64,000 nucleotides of DNA from an uncultured Pseudomonadales bacterium (GTDB lineage Bacteria > Pseudomonadota > Gammaproteobacteria > Pseudomonadales > UBA7434), in contig CALSRU010000012.1 in the NCBI GenBank assembly GCA_943788835.1, positions 98,571-162,570 of the forward strand, given 5' to 3'. Below are positions 44,951 through 53,865 of this stretch, piece after piece (the first letter of the stretch is position 1; each line of letters begins with the position of its first letter). The notes beneath the pieces are model-generated. The model ran no database searches, was not told where the DNA came from, and saw only the letters and a list, made by a program, of their open reading frames with translations. A program made the translations under genes and the position numbers.

Positions 44951-46906
44951 ATGAACAAAAACATCCAAAAAGCCATTCTCAACTTCACCGGCGCTAGCCG
45001 CTTTGAAAAAATCGAGGTGATACAAACGCTATGGAGTGGCTACGGTGAAATTGCGCGGTTGCGGTTATACGATGCAGCTATAGACACTGTTGTGGCTAAA
45101 ACGGTTGCGCTTCCCAAGGCGGCCGAGCATCCGCGCGGTTGGAATACTGATCGATCGCATCAACGTAAGATTGGTTCTTATCAGGTTGAGTGTAAATGGT
45201 ATACGGTATTCGCCGCGCAATGTGATGCAAGCTGTCGCGTGCCGGCCTGTTTAGGTGCGCTAGAAGATAACGATCAGTTCGTTATGGTGTTGGAAGATTT
45301 AGATGCAGCCGGTTTTAGCGGTCGCCTCGATTATGCATCGGACGTTAGCGAGCAGGCCATGCATTTATATGTGCGTGCGTGTATTGATTGGCTGGCACAT
45401 TTTCATGCGCGTTTTTTACAAGTCAAACCACAGGGGTTATGGGCAGAGGGTAGCTATTGGCATTTGGCCACGCGGCCCGATGAGTTTGCGGCACTGCCCA
45501 GTGATAATTTAAAACGTTATGCGGCTGCTATTGATAGTCAGCTATCGATGTGCCGTTGGCAAACCTTGATTCATGGCGATGCCAAACTGGCCAACTTTTG
45601 TTTTGCCGATGCTTTTTTTGATAGTGCTGGCAATCGCTCTGTTGATGACCTTGTTGATGAGGCACCATTAGTGGCGGCCGTCGATTTTCAATACGTTGGC
45701 GCGGGGTGCGGCATGAAAGACTTAGCCTACTTTATTAGCAGCTGCTATGAAGAGGCTGATTGCGAACGTTTGGCGCCCAAGCTATTAGATGATTATTTTT
45801 GCGCGTTGCGTAAAGCTTTAGAGCAATATAACAAAGGTTTATCGTCCCATGAGTTGGATGATTTAGAACAAGAGTGGAGAGCCCTGTACCCACTGGCTTG
45901 GACGGATTTTTATCGCTTTTTAAAAGGTTGGAGCCCGGCGCATTGGAAACTGCATACGTACAGTGAAAAGATTGCGCGGCAAACCCTAAGCCAATTGCAA
46001 AAGCAGCCTCAGGCACTAAGCGCCCACTTGCCGGCATTGTTGCACTTAGCTATTCAAGCGGCGGAAGCGGCCGGTGAGGTTATTGCCGGTAGCCTCAATA
46101 AAGTATTGACCGTAATGCACAAAGGGTTAGGCGCCAGCCCAGTGGGCGATGTATTGACCGAAGTCGATTTACAATGCCAGACGTTAATTGCTGCCCGGCT
46201 TGCGCCCGTTTGCGAGCAGTTCGGTATCGCGTTTGTTGGCGAAGAAAGTGACGATCACAGTGCACGTTTATTGGCAGAGTATGCGTGGTTGGTCGACCCG
46301 ATTGATGGCACCCTGCCGTTTATTGAAAAACGCGAAGGCTATGCAGTTTCTATTGCGTTAATTAATCGCGCGGGTGAGCCGCTATTGGGTGTGGTGTTGG
46401 ATGTGCATCAGCAAAAAATATATGCCGCCGCGCAAGGTTGTGAATTGCGCTTACTTGGTGAAGAGCCTTCAAGGTATAAAGAGCCCTCAGCAGGCACAGA
46501 CAATGACAAAAAAAATCAAGACCAACAGATCCGTTGTTATCTCGATGCCAGTTACCAGCACGATAATCGTTACCCGGCTTTATTAAAGCAGCTGCATGAG
46601 TATGCCCTGGCCAATGGCTTTGCTGGGGTTGTGCCGCTAGTGGGGCTGGGGGCTGCGTTGAATGCTTGCCGAGTGCTTGATGACAAGCCCGCCGTGTATA
46701 TTAAATTACCTAAAGAGCAGGGCGGCAGTCTTTGGGATTACGCCGCTAGTGCCGCTATATTTACTCAGCTTGGTTTGCCGGTAAGCAATATTTTTGGCGC
46801 ACCGCTGGATTTAAATCGAAAAGATTCAACTTACCTCAATCATCAAGGTGTGTTGTACGCCTCTGATGCCGCCTTGGCCGCTTATGTAGTAGCTGCGCTA
46901 GCCTGA
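44951..46906 (+). CDS. Phosphotransferase (CHK-kinase-like)-inositol monophosphatase-like fusion
   Basis: About 651 residues. N-terminal kinase-like domain (to about 360): aminoglycoside/CHK-kinase fold, with Brenner motif HGDAKLANFCF and metal site AVDFQYVGAG. C-terminal inositol-monophosphatase fold (from about 380): EESDD and the metal motif WLVDPIDGTLPFIEKREGY. The second metal-site DxxxxDxAA pattern is seen as GGSLWDYAASAA near the end. One chain thus joins a kinase-type and a phosphatase-type domain. Substrate is unknown. Start is uncertain: ATG 44951 begins near the domain, ATG 44885 adds 22 residues; neither has a strong ribosome site. Confidence 0.82.
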   Translation: MNKNIQKAILNFTGASRFEKIEVIQTLWSGYGEIARLRLYDAAIDTVVAKTVALPKAAEHPRGWNTDRSHQRKIGSYQVECKWYTVFAAQCDASCRVPACLGALEDNDQFVMVLEDLDAAGFSGRLDYASDVSEQAMHLYVRACIDWLAHFHARFLQVKPQGLWAEGSYWHLATRPDEFAALPSDNLKRYAAAIDSQLSMCRWQTLIHGDAKLANFCFADAFFDSAGNRSVDDLVDEAPLVAAVDFQYVGAGCGMKDLAYFISSCYEEADCERLAPKLLDDYFCALRKALEQYNKGLSSHELDDLEQEWRALYPLAWTDFYRFLKGWSPAHWKLHTYSEKIARQTLSQLQKQPQALSAHLPALLHLAIQAAEAAGEVIAGSLNKVLTVMHKGLGASPVGDVLTEVDLQCQTLIAARLAPVCEQFGIAFVGEESDDHSARLLAEYAWLVDPIDGTLPFIEKREGYAVSIALINRAGEPLLGVVLDVHQQKIYAAAQGCELRLLGEEPSRYKEPSAGTDNDKKNQDQQIRCYLDASYQHDNRYPALLKQLHEYALANGFAGVVPLVGLGAALNACRVLDDKPAVYIKLPKEQGGSLWDYAASAAIFTQLGLPVSNIFGAPLDLNRKDSTYLNHQGVLYASDAALAAYVVAALA

Positions 46907-47094
46907 TTAGGTCGGATAGGCCAGCGCGCGGCACATTGATGCTGCCATGGGGTTCTTCGTATCGTGAAGCAGGTCATGGCTTCGCCTTACCTTCGTCAGG
47001 CTAGATCATCCATTACGCTATACTTTTTAGTTAATAGCGTTAATTAATGGCTAAGGGTGTCAACCAAAATAAAACTGGTACGTTAATACAGTAG

Positions 47095-47117
47095 AAGTGG
47101 TGTTGTAGGCACCACTT
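47095..47117. repeat. Inverted repeat before the IPTL-CTERM cluster
   Basis: AAGTGGTG and CACCACTT around a 7-base loop, 78 bases before the first hydrolase. No T tract; may be an operator or chance. Confidence 0.4.
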
Positions 47118-47194
47118 CCTTTGAGCCAAGCACAATTAACTAATAAATTGATAATACCCAACTCAGCAAGGACATCTTGCACAGGAGTAGTGTG

Positions 47195-48859
47195 ATGTTA
47201 ACGAAATTTTTAAAGCAACTGTTTAGCACAGGGGTTGGCACCGCCTTGCTGGCTATTTTTACGGCCATGATGCTAAGCGCCAATGCACAAGCACAGTGGG
47301 ACTACACCAATGTGTCTTACGGCCCTGAGGCGCGGCAGTGGATGAATATTGCCGTGCCCGTAGCCGCCGAGCCCACGGGTATTTTCTTTTGGGCGCATGC
47401 CAATGGCGGGAGCCCCAATAGTTTGACGCCAGAAGAAGCCAACGCGATGATCGACAATGGTTATGCGGTGGTGAGTTGGGGCTCGGTTGGGCAGTTGACC
47501 AGCCTAACTGAAATTGAAACCGGTTGGGCCGATGCGCAGGTTGTTTTTGATTATGTTCGCGCCAATGCTGCGACGTGGAACATGGACCCCAACAACATTA
47601 TTATTGGCGGCCGCTCGCGTGGTTCCGTTGTGAGCTGGAAGCTGGCACAAAGTGCGCACCCTGCTATTGTAGGCATTTATATGTACAACGCGCTGCCTCA
47701 GGGCGTGTGGGTTGATCTTGAGGTTTGGAACCCCGCCGCTGAGGTTACGGCTGACGCCCCGCTGACGTATTTGGTGTATGGGCCGGAGTGGGGCTCGTCC
47801 GATGGTCATGCCCCCGACAACGTCGCGCCGGTTGAAGCTAAGTATACGGAGTTGGGTATTGAGGATCGTTACACCCTCTATCAAGACATGTGGGGTGACT
47901 TTCAAGATGGCAATGGTAACTGGACCAATGAGTATTCCACCTCACACTATTTGCCGGAGATGATTGCATTACTCGAAACTGGCGAGCCGCCTACTAACGG
48001 TTATAACATGTTGCTGATGGGGAATAGTTTTTTTGGTCCCTATGCCCGGGCCATAGGCGATCTCGCCATTGGCGCCGGTTATACCGGCCATACAGACACC
48101 GTGGTGACTCGAGGAGGTGACAATGGTTGGCCTATTTCTTTTTGGAACGACGATGGCGCTGGTGAGATTGGCGATGAGCACCGATTGATTAAAGCAACGT
48201 TAGATGCCGGTGGTGTAGATATTTTGGGTATGGTTCCCACCAACCCGGCGGGAATAGTGAACCCCACCGATGGTTACAGTGAATGGATTAACTACGCATT
48301 ACAAAACAACCCCAATATTAAGGTGTTTATATCGCTGTCGGGGCCAGACTTCCCCAGTGTTTGGCAGCAAACGGCTGAAGCGGCTGGATTCAATAGCATG
48401 CAAGCCGCGTGGGAGGCCTATATGTATGGAGGGGTTCATCAAACCTTGCTGGAATTATTGCGCGACGAATTTCCATCCACCACTTTCTTTACGATTCCTA
48501 CGGGGCAGGCAACGCTGACGTTAAGGCAAATGTACGATGACGATGAGTTGTTAGACGAGGTGGCCTTTGAGGGCCCTCAAGCAAGCTCGCTTTTTACTGA
48601 CACCAAAGGGCATCAAGGTGACATCATTAGAACCACCGGTTCGCTCGTCTGGTTGAACGCATTGTACGGTGTTGACTTGCCTACGTATTCCTATGACACC
48701 GGGTTCAACACCGATTTAAAAGGCATCGCGCAAACCATTATGGATGAGCATTTTGGTAAAGGGCTTTCTCATCATACGGTGCCAGCTATAGGCGGTATAG
48801 GGTTGTTAGTTCTGGGTGTTTTGATGGTGGGTTTGAGTGCGGCTCGATTGAAAAAATAG
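47195..48859 (+). CDS. Secreted alpha/beta hydrolase-SGNH fusion with IPTL-CTERM
   Basis: 554 residues. Signal peptide to about NAQAQ. N-terminal alpha/beta hydrolase (about 25-270) with serine nucleophile motif GGRSRGSVVSW. The second part (about 275-510) begins YNMLLMGNSFFGPYAR, the GDSL/SGNH block I, and has GGVDILGMVPTNPAG in the middle. C-terminal IPTL-CTERM-type anchor VPAIGGIGLLVLGVLMVGLS followed by ARLKK, a substrate of exosortase XrtH in other species. ATG 47195 has AGGAG upstream. Likely an extracellular esterase or lipase pair; substrate unknown. Confidence 0.82.
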   Translation: MLTKFLKQLFSTGVGTALLAIFTAMMLSANAQAQWDYTNVSYGPEARQWMNIAVPVAAEPTGIFFWAHANGGSPNSLTPEEANAMIDNGYAVVSWGSVGQLTSLTEIETGWADAQVVFDYVRANAATWNMDPNNIIIGGRSRGSVVSWKLAQSAHPAIVGIYMYNALPQGVWVDLEVWNPAAEVTADAPLTYLVYGPEWGSSDGHAPDNVAPVEAKYTELGIEDRYTLYQDMWGDFQDGNGNWTNEYSTSHYLPEMIALLETGEPPTNGYNMLLMGNSFFGPYARAIGDLAIGAGYTGHTDTVVTRGGDNGWPISFWNDDGAGEIGDEHRLIKATLDAGGVDILGMVPTNPAGIVNPTDGYSEWINYALQNNPNIKVFISLSGPDFPSVWQQTAEAAGFNSMQAAWEAYMYGGVHQTLLELLRDEFPSTTFFTIPTGQATLTLRQMYDDDELLDEVAFEGPQASSLFTDTKGHQGDIIRTTGSLVWLNALYGVDLPTYSYDTGFNTDLKGIAQTIMDEHFGKGLSHHTVPAIGGIGLLVLGVLMVGLSAARLKK

Positions 48860-48952
48860 TTTTTCAATCGATCTGCGTCGTCATTATGAAATAAAAATAA
48901 TGATGGCAAGAAGAATAATGATGGCAGGAAAATCATGATGCGAGGAGCGATC

Positions 48953-50584
48953 ATGAAAAAACAATCTATTATCAGAGCCTTTTTCATCAGCGTTTTACTG
49001 GGTGGGTTGCCGGCTGCAACATGGGCCTTCAGCGGCCCTTTCGCCTCGCTGGTGACGGTAGAGCCCGGTGTGCAAATTGATGTTGATGTGCGCGTGCCCG
49101 CTACAGGCACGCCGCCTGCGACCGGTTGGCCGGTGATATTCTTTGCGCACGGTTCGGGTGGCGATAAGACATCTTTCTCACAGCTGGCCGGAGAGTACGC
49201 GGATGACGGCTATGTCACTTTAAGCTATACCAATCGCCCAGAAGAGGATCGTAGTCCTCAAATTTTCGCTAGCGATATTGTTGCATTGAAGGACTGGTTG
49301 TTAAATGACTTTGAAGCAGAGCTGGGTGTTACGGCGCCCACTGACAGTAATAAGTTCGGCATGGCGGGCAACTCATTGGGGGGTTACACCACTTGGTCAG
49401 GAATTTTGCTGTCTAACGCTTTTGCTGCTGCGGTCCCTTACAATTTTGCTTATCATCATTATGTTGATTACTTAGAGAGCCAAGGCAGTATTGCGCGCGC
49501 AAAAGGTCAATTGGTTATTCCTTTGGTGGGCGGTGAATATCCCGCTGCAGCCGTTGATGCTGCCGTTGAGGCCGTATTCAATCCGATTATCGCCAATTTT
49601 CCTAATGTCACTATCCCAGTGCAAAATCACGTTGCCATGCTTGACTCGCTCTGGTTGGGTACGCATGCGCTAACCGACTACCTTCAGCTCACCTCAGCGT
49701 CGGGGCGCATGATTTACATAGGCACCGGCGGCCACGGTACAGCCAGAAACGACGAAGAATATAGGGGCGAGCTGCGCAGCGATTGGTTTGATCACTATCT
49801 TAAGGGCGTTGCTAATGGTATTGATACGACCGATGCGATTCAAATATCGCTGCTGGGCACCAACGAAAAAGTGTCCTACCCCAGCTGGCCGCCTGCGGGC
49901 CAGGTAAGTAGCACACTGTATCTAGGTGAGGGGGGGCGGCTCAACACGCTCACCCTATCGGCGAGTTCTGCGTTTGATAGCTATATCAATGACCCCGGCT
50001 CACTGACATGGGCCAACTTGCCTAATTTTAATGCGAACACTTTTCGTAGCCAAATGAATCGAGACGTACTGACTTACGAGACCCTGGCTTTGCAAGAAGA
50101 CGCTTTAATTGTGGGCGAGCCCAGCGCTACGCTTTATGTTGAGGGTACCGCGAGTCGTTATCAGGTGAATGTGCATCTGTTTGATGTCTCCCCGGCGGGT
50201 GAGCCCATTTTATTGGCAGTGGGTACGGCAACTACCGATGCTTCTCCTGTAGAGGTAACGATTCCTTTGAGTGTTACAGGGCGGCGTGTGCCAGCAGGCC
50301 ATAGTATTCGGCTGGAAATTACCAATCGAGACGACCAAGATATTGACCCTACTAACGGCCATACGCCTGAATTAGATGAGCTTAGATATATGCCGTTTGT
50401 AGAATATAGCGAGAATAGAGTTTTTTTTGATACTGCGCGCCCGTCGTCGATAGCGATTCCGTTAATTAATGCCAGCGGCTTTAGCTTTTCTTCGTATCAA
50501 GTGCCAACTTTAGGCGGCATGGGCTTCTTCGCTTTGATGTTGTCGATGTTGAGCATCGGTGCGGCTAGGTTGAGGAAGAAGTAA
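48953..50584 (+). CDS. Secreted S15/PepX_C-type hydrolase with IPTL-CTERM
   Basis: 543 residues. Signal peptide to about ATWA. Alpha/beta hydrolase with oxyanion segment FFAHGSGGDK and nucleophile GNSLGGY (near residue 146). The latter half (about 320-510) is a beta-sandwich like the Xaa-Pro peptidase C-terminal domain (GRRVPAGHSIRLEITNRD). Ends with IPTL-CTERM VPTLGGMGFFALMLSMLSIG plus ARLRKK. GAGGAG lies 6 bases before ATG 48953. Part of a set of surface hydrolases; the last 126 bases belong to the tandem duplication unit. Confidence 0.83.
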   Translation: MKKQSIIRAFFISVLLGGLPAATWAFSGPFASLVTVEPGVQIDVDVRVPATGTPPATGWPVIFFAHGSGGDKTSFSQLAGEYADDGYVTLSYTNRPEEDRSPQIFASDIVALKDWLLNDFEAELGVTAPTDSNKFGMAGNSLGGYTTWSGILLSNAFAAAVPYNFAYHHYVDYLESQGSIARAKGQLVIPLVGGEYPAAAVDAAVEAVFNPIIANFPNVTIPVQNHVAMLDSLWLGTHALTDYLQLTSASGRMIYIGTGGHGTARNDEEYRGELRSDWFDHYLKGVANGIDTTDAIQISLLGTNEKVSYPSWPPAGQVSSTLYLGEGGRLNTLTLSASSAFDSYINDPGSLTWANLPNFNANTFRSQMNRDVLTYETLALQEDALIVGEPSATLYVEGTASRYQVNVHLFDVSPAGEPILLAVGTATTDASPVEVTIPLSVTGRRVPAGHSIRLEITNRDDQDIDPTNGHTPELDELRYMPFVEYSENRVFFDTARPSSIAIPLINASGFSFSSYQVPTLGGMGFFALMLSMLSIGAARLRKK

Positions 50585-52160
50585 AAGTGGATAGATGACG
50601 GTATAAGTGGCTTCACGTTACATGCTAATCTAACAGTTCAGGCATGGGTTTAGTTGAGTGCGAAATTTTTTAAAGGTAGTAAAATTGTGCTGAAGCATCT
50701 AATTATTAAAATAAGCGACACACTAGAATTTTTTTTAGTTACAACAGTCTCTGTTACGATATTCTGCGCCAGTGCACATAGTTTAGAGTTGAAAGCGGCT
50801 AATGTTGATACGGTGAATATAGAACCGGCCCATAATGCACTGGCGGACCCCCTTATCATCAATACGCTCCCGGTAGAGCGCACCCTAGACGGCATTTTTT
50901 TAGCAGAAGAAGAAACCATTAGCGCCGGACCCAGCACCTTAGATTTGGACTTCTATCGGAACACCGCTTATGCCTGTGGTTTTTCAGGTAACTATACTTT
51001 TCTCGTTGTTGAACCTCGCGATAAACCGGGCACCGAAGCACCTTTGTGGGTGTTTCTTCATGGCGGAGGGGCTGGTTATTTTGATGAGCAACAAACCTAT
51101 AGAATTGGGGTAAATCCTGTTACGGGTGCTTCTAGAAACCCTAATCAGCATAATATAGAAAAAACCCTTGCAGGATTAAGAGATGGTCAGCTCTTTTATA
51201 GAACAACTAATAATAACGGGGGAGTTAAAAACAGTACTATCACTCGAAGGATTATGGAAGGTTATCGCATATTAATTGTTTCTATGTGTGATCATGATTT
51301 GCATGCTGGCATGGGCACGTCTTACTTAAACAATCCCAATGGGGGTGAGGTGAATGGACTGCAAGCCAACATGGCGGCTATAGATTACACGGTGTCAAAA
51401 TACCCCACCACTCACGTATTTGCCCATGGCACCAGCGCGGGATCAATAGGCGCTTTTGCTTTGGCTTATAGTTATAACTTCGAGGGGATTTCACTGAATG
51501 GCATTATTATGGATTCCCACCTAATCTCGGAAAGAACCGAAACGTTAATAGATTCGTTAGCAGGAGTGCCGGGATTTGTTTTTGGAGCGGATTTTCAAAT
51601 AGCCGAGGCGTCAGAAAAAATTGGCTACTTTGGCAATAAAGATTACTTTGGAACGATCGAAGATGAGATCAATAATTATAATTACAGTGTGCCTACCTTA
51701 GATATTTTTGGCCCGCTCGATCCTGGTTGCGGAGGTGGATTGCCTCGCATTGCCGAGGCGGCTGCAGCGGGATTAGATAATTGTGAATGGGTGCACGAGG
51801 GCTTTCGCCAAACAGTGGAATTATCGCCTGATAGCATTCATCAAGTGCGTAAAGCCATAGGTTTTGGTCATGTGCCGACACACGAGGATGGCATAGCCAG
51901 TGATTTTGTTGATGACTTCTTGCTGGCTGTCATGGCTAATGACCCGCCGTATCCTTTTGCCAATTCAGCTGAAGCGCCTATGATGCCGCAAACATTTTTG
52001 TTGGCGCTGGGTCTGTTGATGCTAAGTTTAGGTGCGGTTAGGTTGAGGAAAAAATAAATTAAAAACAACACCCAATAAAGGTGAGTGAATGAAAAAGTCC
52101 GAAGACTTCCGTACTAGAATAACTCGGCGTGGTGTGTTGAAAGGCGCCGCTGCGATCGGT
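50456..52160 (+). repeat. Tandem duplication, copy 1 (1705 bp)
   Basis: Starts in the IPTL-CTERM coding tail of the S15-type gene and ends within a Tat-signal coding sequence. Copy 2 follows directly at offset 1705 with no indels; I count six substitutions by eye, all toward the ends. Confidence 0.97.
50687..52057 (+). CDS. Secreted pectinacetylesterase/Notum-like hydrolase, copy 1
   Basis: 456 residues. Signal peptide near residues 1-32 (FFLVTTVSVTIFCASA). Alpha/beta hydrolase with LWVFLHGGGAGYFDE (oxyanion HGGG) and nucleophile AHGTSAGSIGAF. The histidine is likely in a late segment near FGHVPTHEDG. The C-terminus, MMPQTFLLALGLLMLSLG then AVRLRKK, is an IPTL-CTERM-like anchor lacking the exact VPTL motif. 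GTG 50687 is chosen after AAAGGT; TTG 50654 is possible. The protein is identical to copy 2. Confidence 0.78.
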   Translation: MLKHLIIKISDTLEFFLVTTVSVTIFCASAHSLELKAANVDTVNIEPAHNALADPLIINTLPVERTLDGIFLAEEETISAGPSTLDLDFYRNTAYACGFSGNYTFLVVEPRDKPGTEAPLWVFLHGGGAGYFDEQQTYRIGVNPVTGASRNPNQHNIEKTLAGLRDGQLFYRTTNNNGGVKNSTITRRIMEGYRILIVSMCDHDLHAGMGTSYLNNPNGGEVNGLQANMAAIDYTVSKYPTTHVFAHGTSAGSIGAFALAYSYNFEGISLNGIIMDSHLISERTETLIDSLAGVPGFVFGADFQIAEASEKIGYFGNKDYFGTIEDEINNYNYSVPTLDIFGPLDPGCGGGLPRIAEAAAAGLDNCEWVHEGFRQTVELSPDSIHQVRKAIGFGHVPTHEDGIASDFVDDFLLAVMANDPPYPFANSAEAPMMPQTFLLALGLLMLSLGAVRLRKK

Positions 52161-52289
52161 ATTCCGTTAATTAATGCCAGCGGCTTTAGCTTTTCTTCGT
52201 ATCAAGTGCCAACTTTAGGCGGCATGGGCTTCTTCGCTTTGATGTTGTCGATGTTGAGCATCGGTGCGGCTAGGTTGAGGAAGAAGTAA
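52089..52289 (+). CDS. Chimeric 66-residue Tat-signal/IPTL-CTERM mini-protein
   Basis: Created by the tandem duplication. The first 24 residues are the Tat signal start of the downstream DMFase-like gene (TRITRRGVLKGAAAIG). At 52160/52161 the frame passes directly into the tail of the S15-type hydrolase (IPLINASGFSFSSYQVPTLG) and its full anchor ending ARLRKK. The frame is kept. If expressed it would be an exported peptide with nothing between signal and sorting tail. Its start context (AAAGGTGAGTGA) is the same as that of the intact gene. Confidence 0.7.
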   Translation: MKKSEDFRTRITRRGVLKGAAAIGIPLINASGFSFSSYQVPTLGGMGFFALMLSMLSIGAARLRKK

Positions 52290-53865
52290 GAGTGGATAGA
52301 TGACGGCATCAGTGGCTTCACGTTACATGCTAATCTAACAGTTCAGGCATGGGTTTAGTTGAGTGCGAAATTTTTTAAAGGTAGTAAAATTGTGCTGAAG
52401 CATCTAATTATTAAAATAAGCGACACACTAGAATTTTTTTTAGTTACAACAGTCTCTGTTACGATATTCTGCGCCAGTGCACATAGTTTAGAGTTGAAAG
52501 CGGCTAATGTTGATACGGTGAATATAGAACCGGCCCATAATGCACTGGCGGACCCCCTTATCATCAATACGCTCCCGGTAGAGCGCACCCTAGACGGCAT
52601 TTTTTTAGCAGAAGAAGAAACCATTAGCGCCGGACCCAGCACCTTAGATTTGGACTTCTATCGGAACACCGCTTATGCCTGTGGTTTTTCAGGTAACTAT
52701 ACTTTTCTCGTTGTTGAACCTCGCGATAAACCGGGCACCGAAGCACCTTTGTGGGTGTTTCTTCATGGCGGAGGGGCTGGTTATTTTGATGAGCAACAAA
52801 CCTATAGAATTGGGGTAAATCCTGTTACGGGTGCTTCTAGAAACCCTAATCAGCATAATATAGAAAAAACCCTTGCAGGATTAAGAGATGGTCAGCTCTT
52901 TTATAGAACAACTAATAATAACGGGGGAGTTAAAAACAGTACTATCACTCGAAGGATTATGGAAGGTTATCGCATATTAATTGTTTCTATGTGTGATCAT
53001 GATTTGCATGCTGGCATGGGCACGTCTTACTTAAACAATCCCAATGGGGGTGAGGTGAATGGACTGCAAGCCAACATGGCGGCTATAGATTACACGGTGT
53101 CAAAATACCCCACCACTCACGTATTTGCCCATGGCACCAGCGCGGGATCAATAGGCGCTTTTGCTTTGGCTTATAGTTATAACTTCGAGGGGATTTCACT
53201 GAATGGCATTATTATGGATTCCCACCTAATCTCGGAAAGAACCGAAACGTTAATAGATTCGTTAGCAGGAGTGCCGGGATTTGTTTTTGGAGCGGATTTT
53301 CAAATAGCCGAGGCGTCAGAAAAAATTGGCTACTTTGGCAATAAAGATTACTTTGGAACGATCGAAGATGAGATCAATAATTATAATTACAGTGTGCCTA
53401 CCTTAGATATTTTTGGCCCGCTCGATCCTGGTTGCGGAGGTGGATTGCCTCGCATTGCCGAGGCGGCTGCAGCGGGATTAGATAATTGTGAATGGGTGCA
53501 CGAGGGCTTTCGCCAAACAGTGGAATTATCGCCTGATAGCATTCATCAAGTGCGTAAAGCCATAGGTTTTGGTCATGTGCCGACACACGAGGATGGCATA
53601 GCCAGTGATTTTGTTGATGACTTCCTGCTGGCTGTCATGGCTAATGACCCGCCGTATCCTTTTGCCAATTCAGCTGAAGCGCCTATGATGCCGCAAACAT
53701 TTTTGTTGGCGCTGGGTCTGTTGATGCTAAGTTTAGGTGCGGTTAGGTTGAGGAAAAAATAAATTAAAAACAACACCCAATAAAGGTGAGTGAATGAAAA
53801 AGTCCGAAGACTTCCGTACTCGAATAACTCGGCGGGGTGTGTTGAAAGGCGCCGCTGCGATCGGT
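52161..53865 (+). repeat. Tandem duplication, copy 2 (1705 bp)
   Basis: Second copy, ending inside the Tat signal of the DMFase-like gene, beyond which unique sequence (CTTAGCC) continues. Confidence 0.97.
52392..53762 (+). CDS. Secreted pectinacetylesterase/Notum-like hydrolase, copy 2
   Basis: Same 456-residue product as the gene at 50687, from the second duplication unit. Only one silent change (TTG to CTG leucine codon near 53624) was seen in the coding part. The ribosome-binding and start context is unchanged. In the unduplicated arrangement this would be the gene next to the DMFase-like protein, which it precedes by 31 bases. Two identical copies may raise dosage. Confidence 0.78.
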   Translation: MLKHLIIKISDTLEFFLVTTVSVTIFCASAHSLELKAANVDTVNIEPAHNALADPLIINTLPVERTLDGIFLAEEETISAGPSTLDLDFYRNTAYACGFSGNYTFLVVEPRDKPGTEAPLWVFLHGGGAGYFDEQQTYRIGVNPVTGASRNPNQHNIEKTLAGLRDGQLFYRTTNNNGGVKNSTITRRIMEGYRILIVSMCDHDLHAGMGTSYLNNPNGGEVNGLQANMAAIDYTVSKYPTTHVFAHGTSAGSIGAFALAYSYNFEGISLNGIIMDSHLISERTETLIDSLAGVPGFVFGADFQIAEASEKIGYFGNKDYFGTIEDEINNYNYSVPTLDIFGPLDPGCGGGLPRIAEAAAAGLDNCEWVHEGFRQTVELSPDSIHQVRKAIGFGHVPTHEDGIASDFVDDFLLAVMANDPPYPFANSAEAPMMPQTFLLALGLLMLSLGAVRLRKK

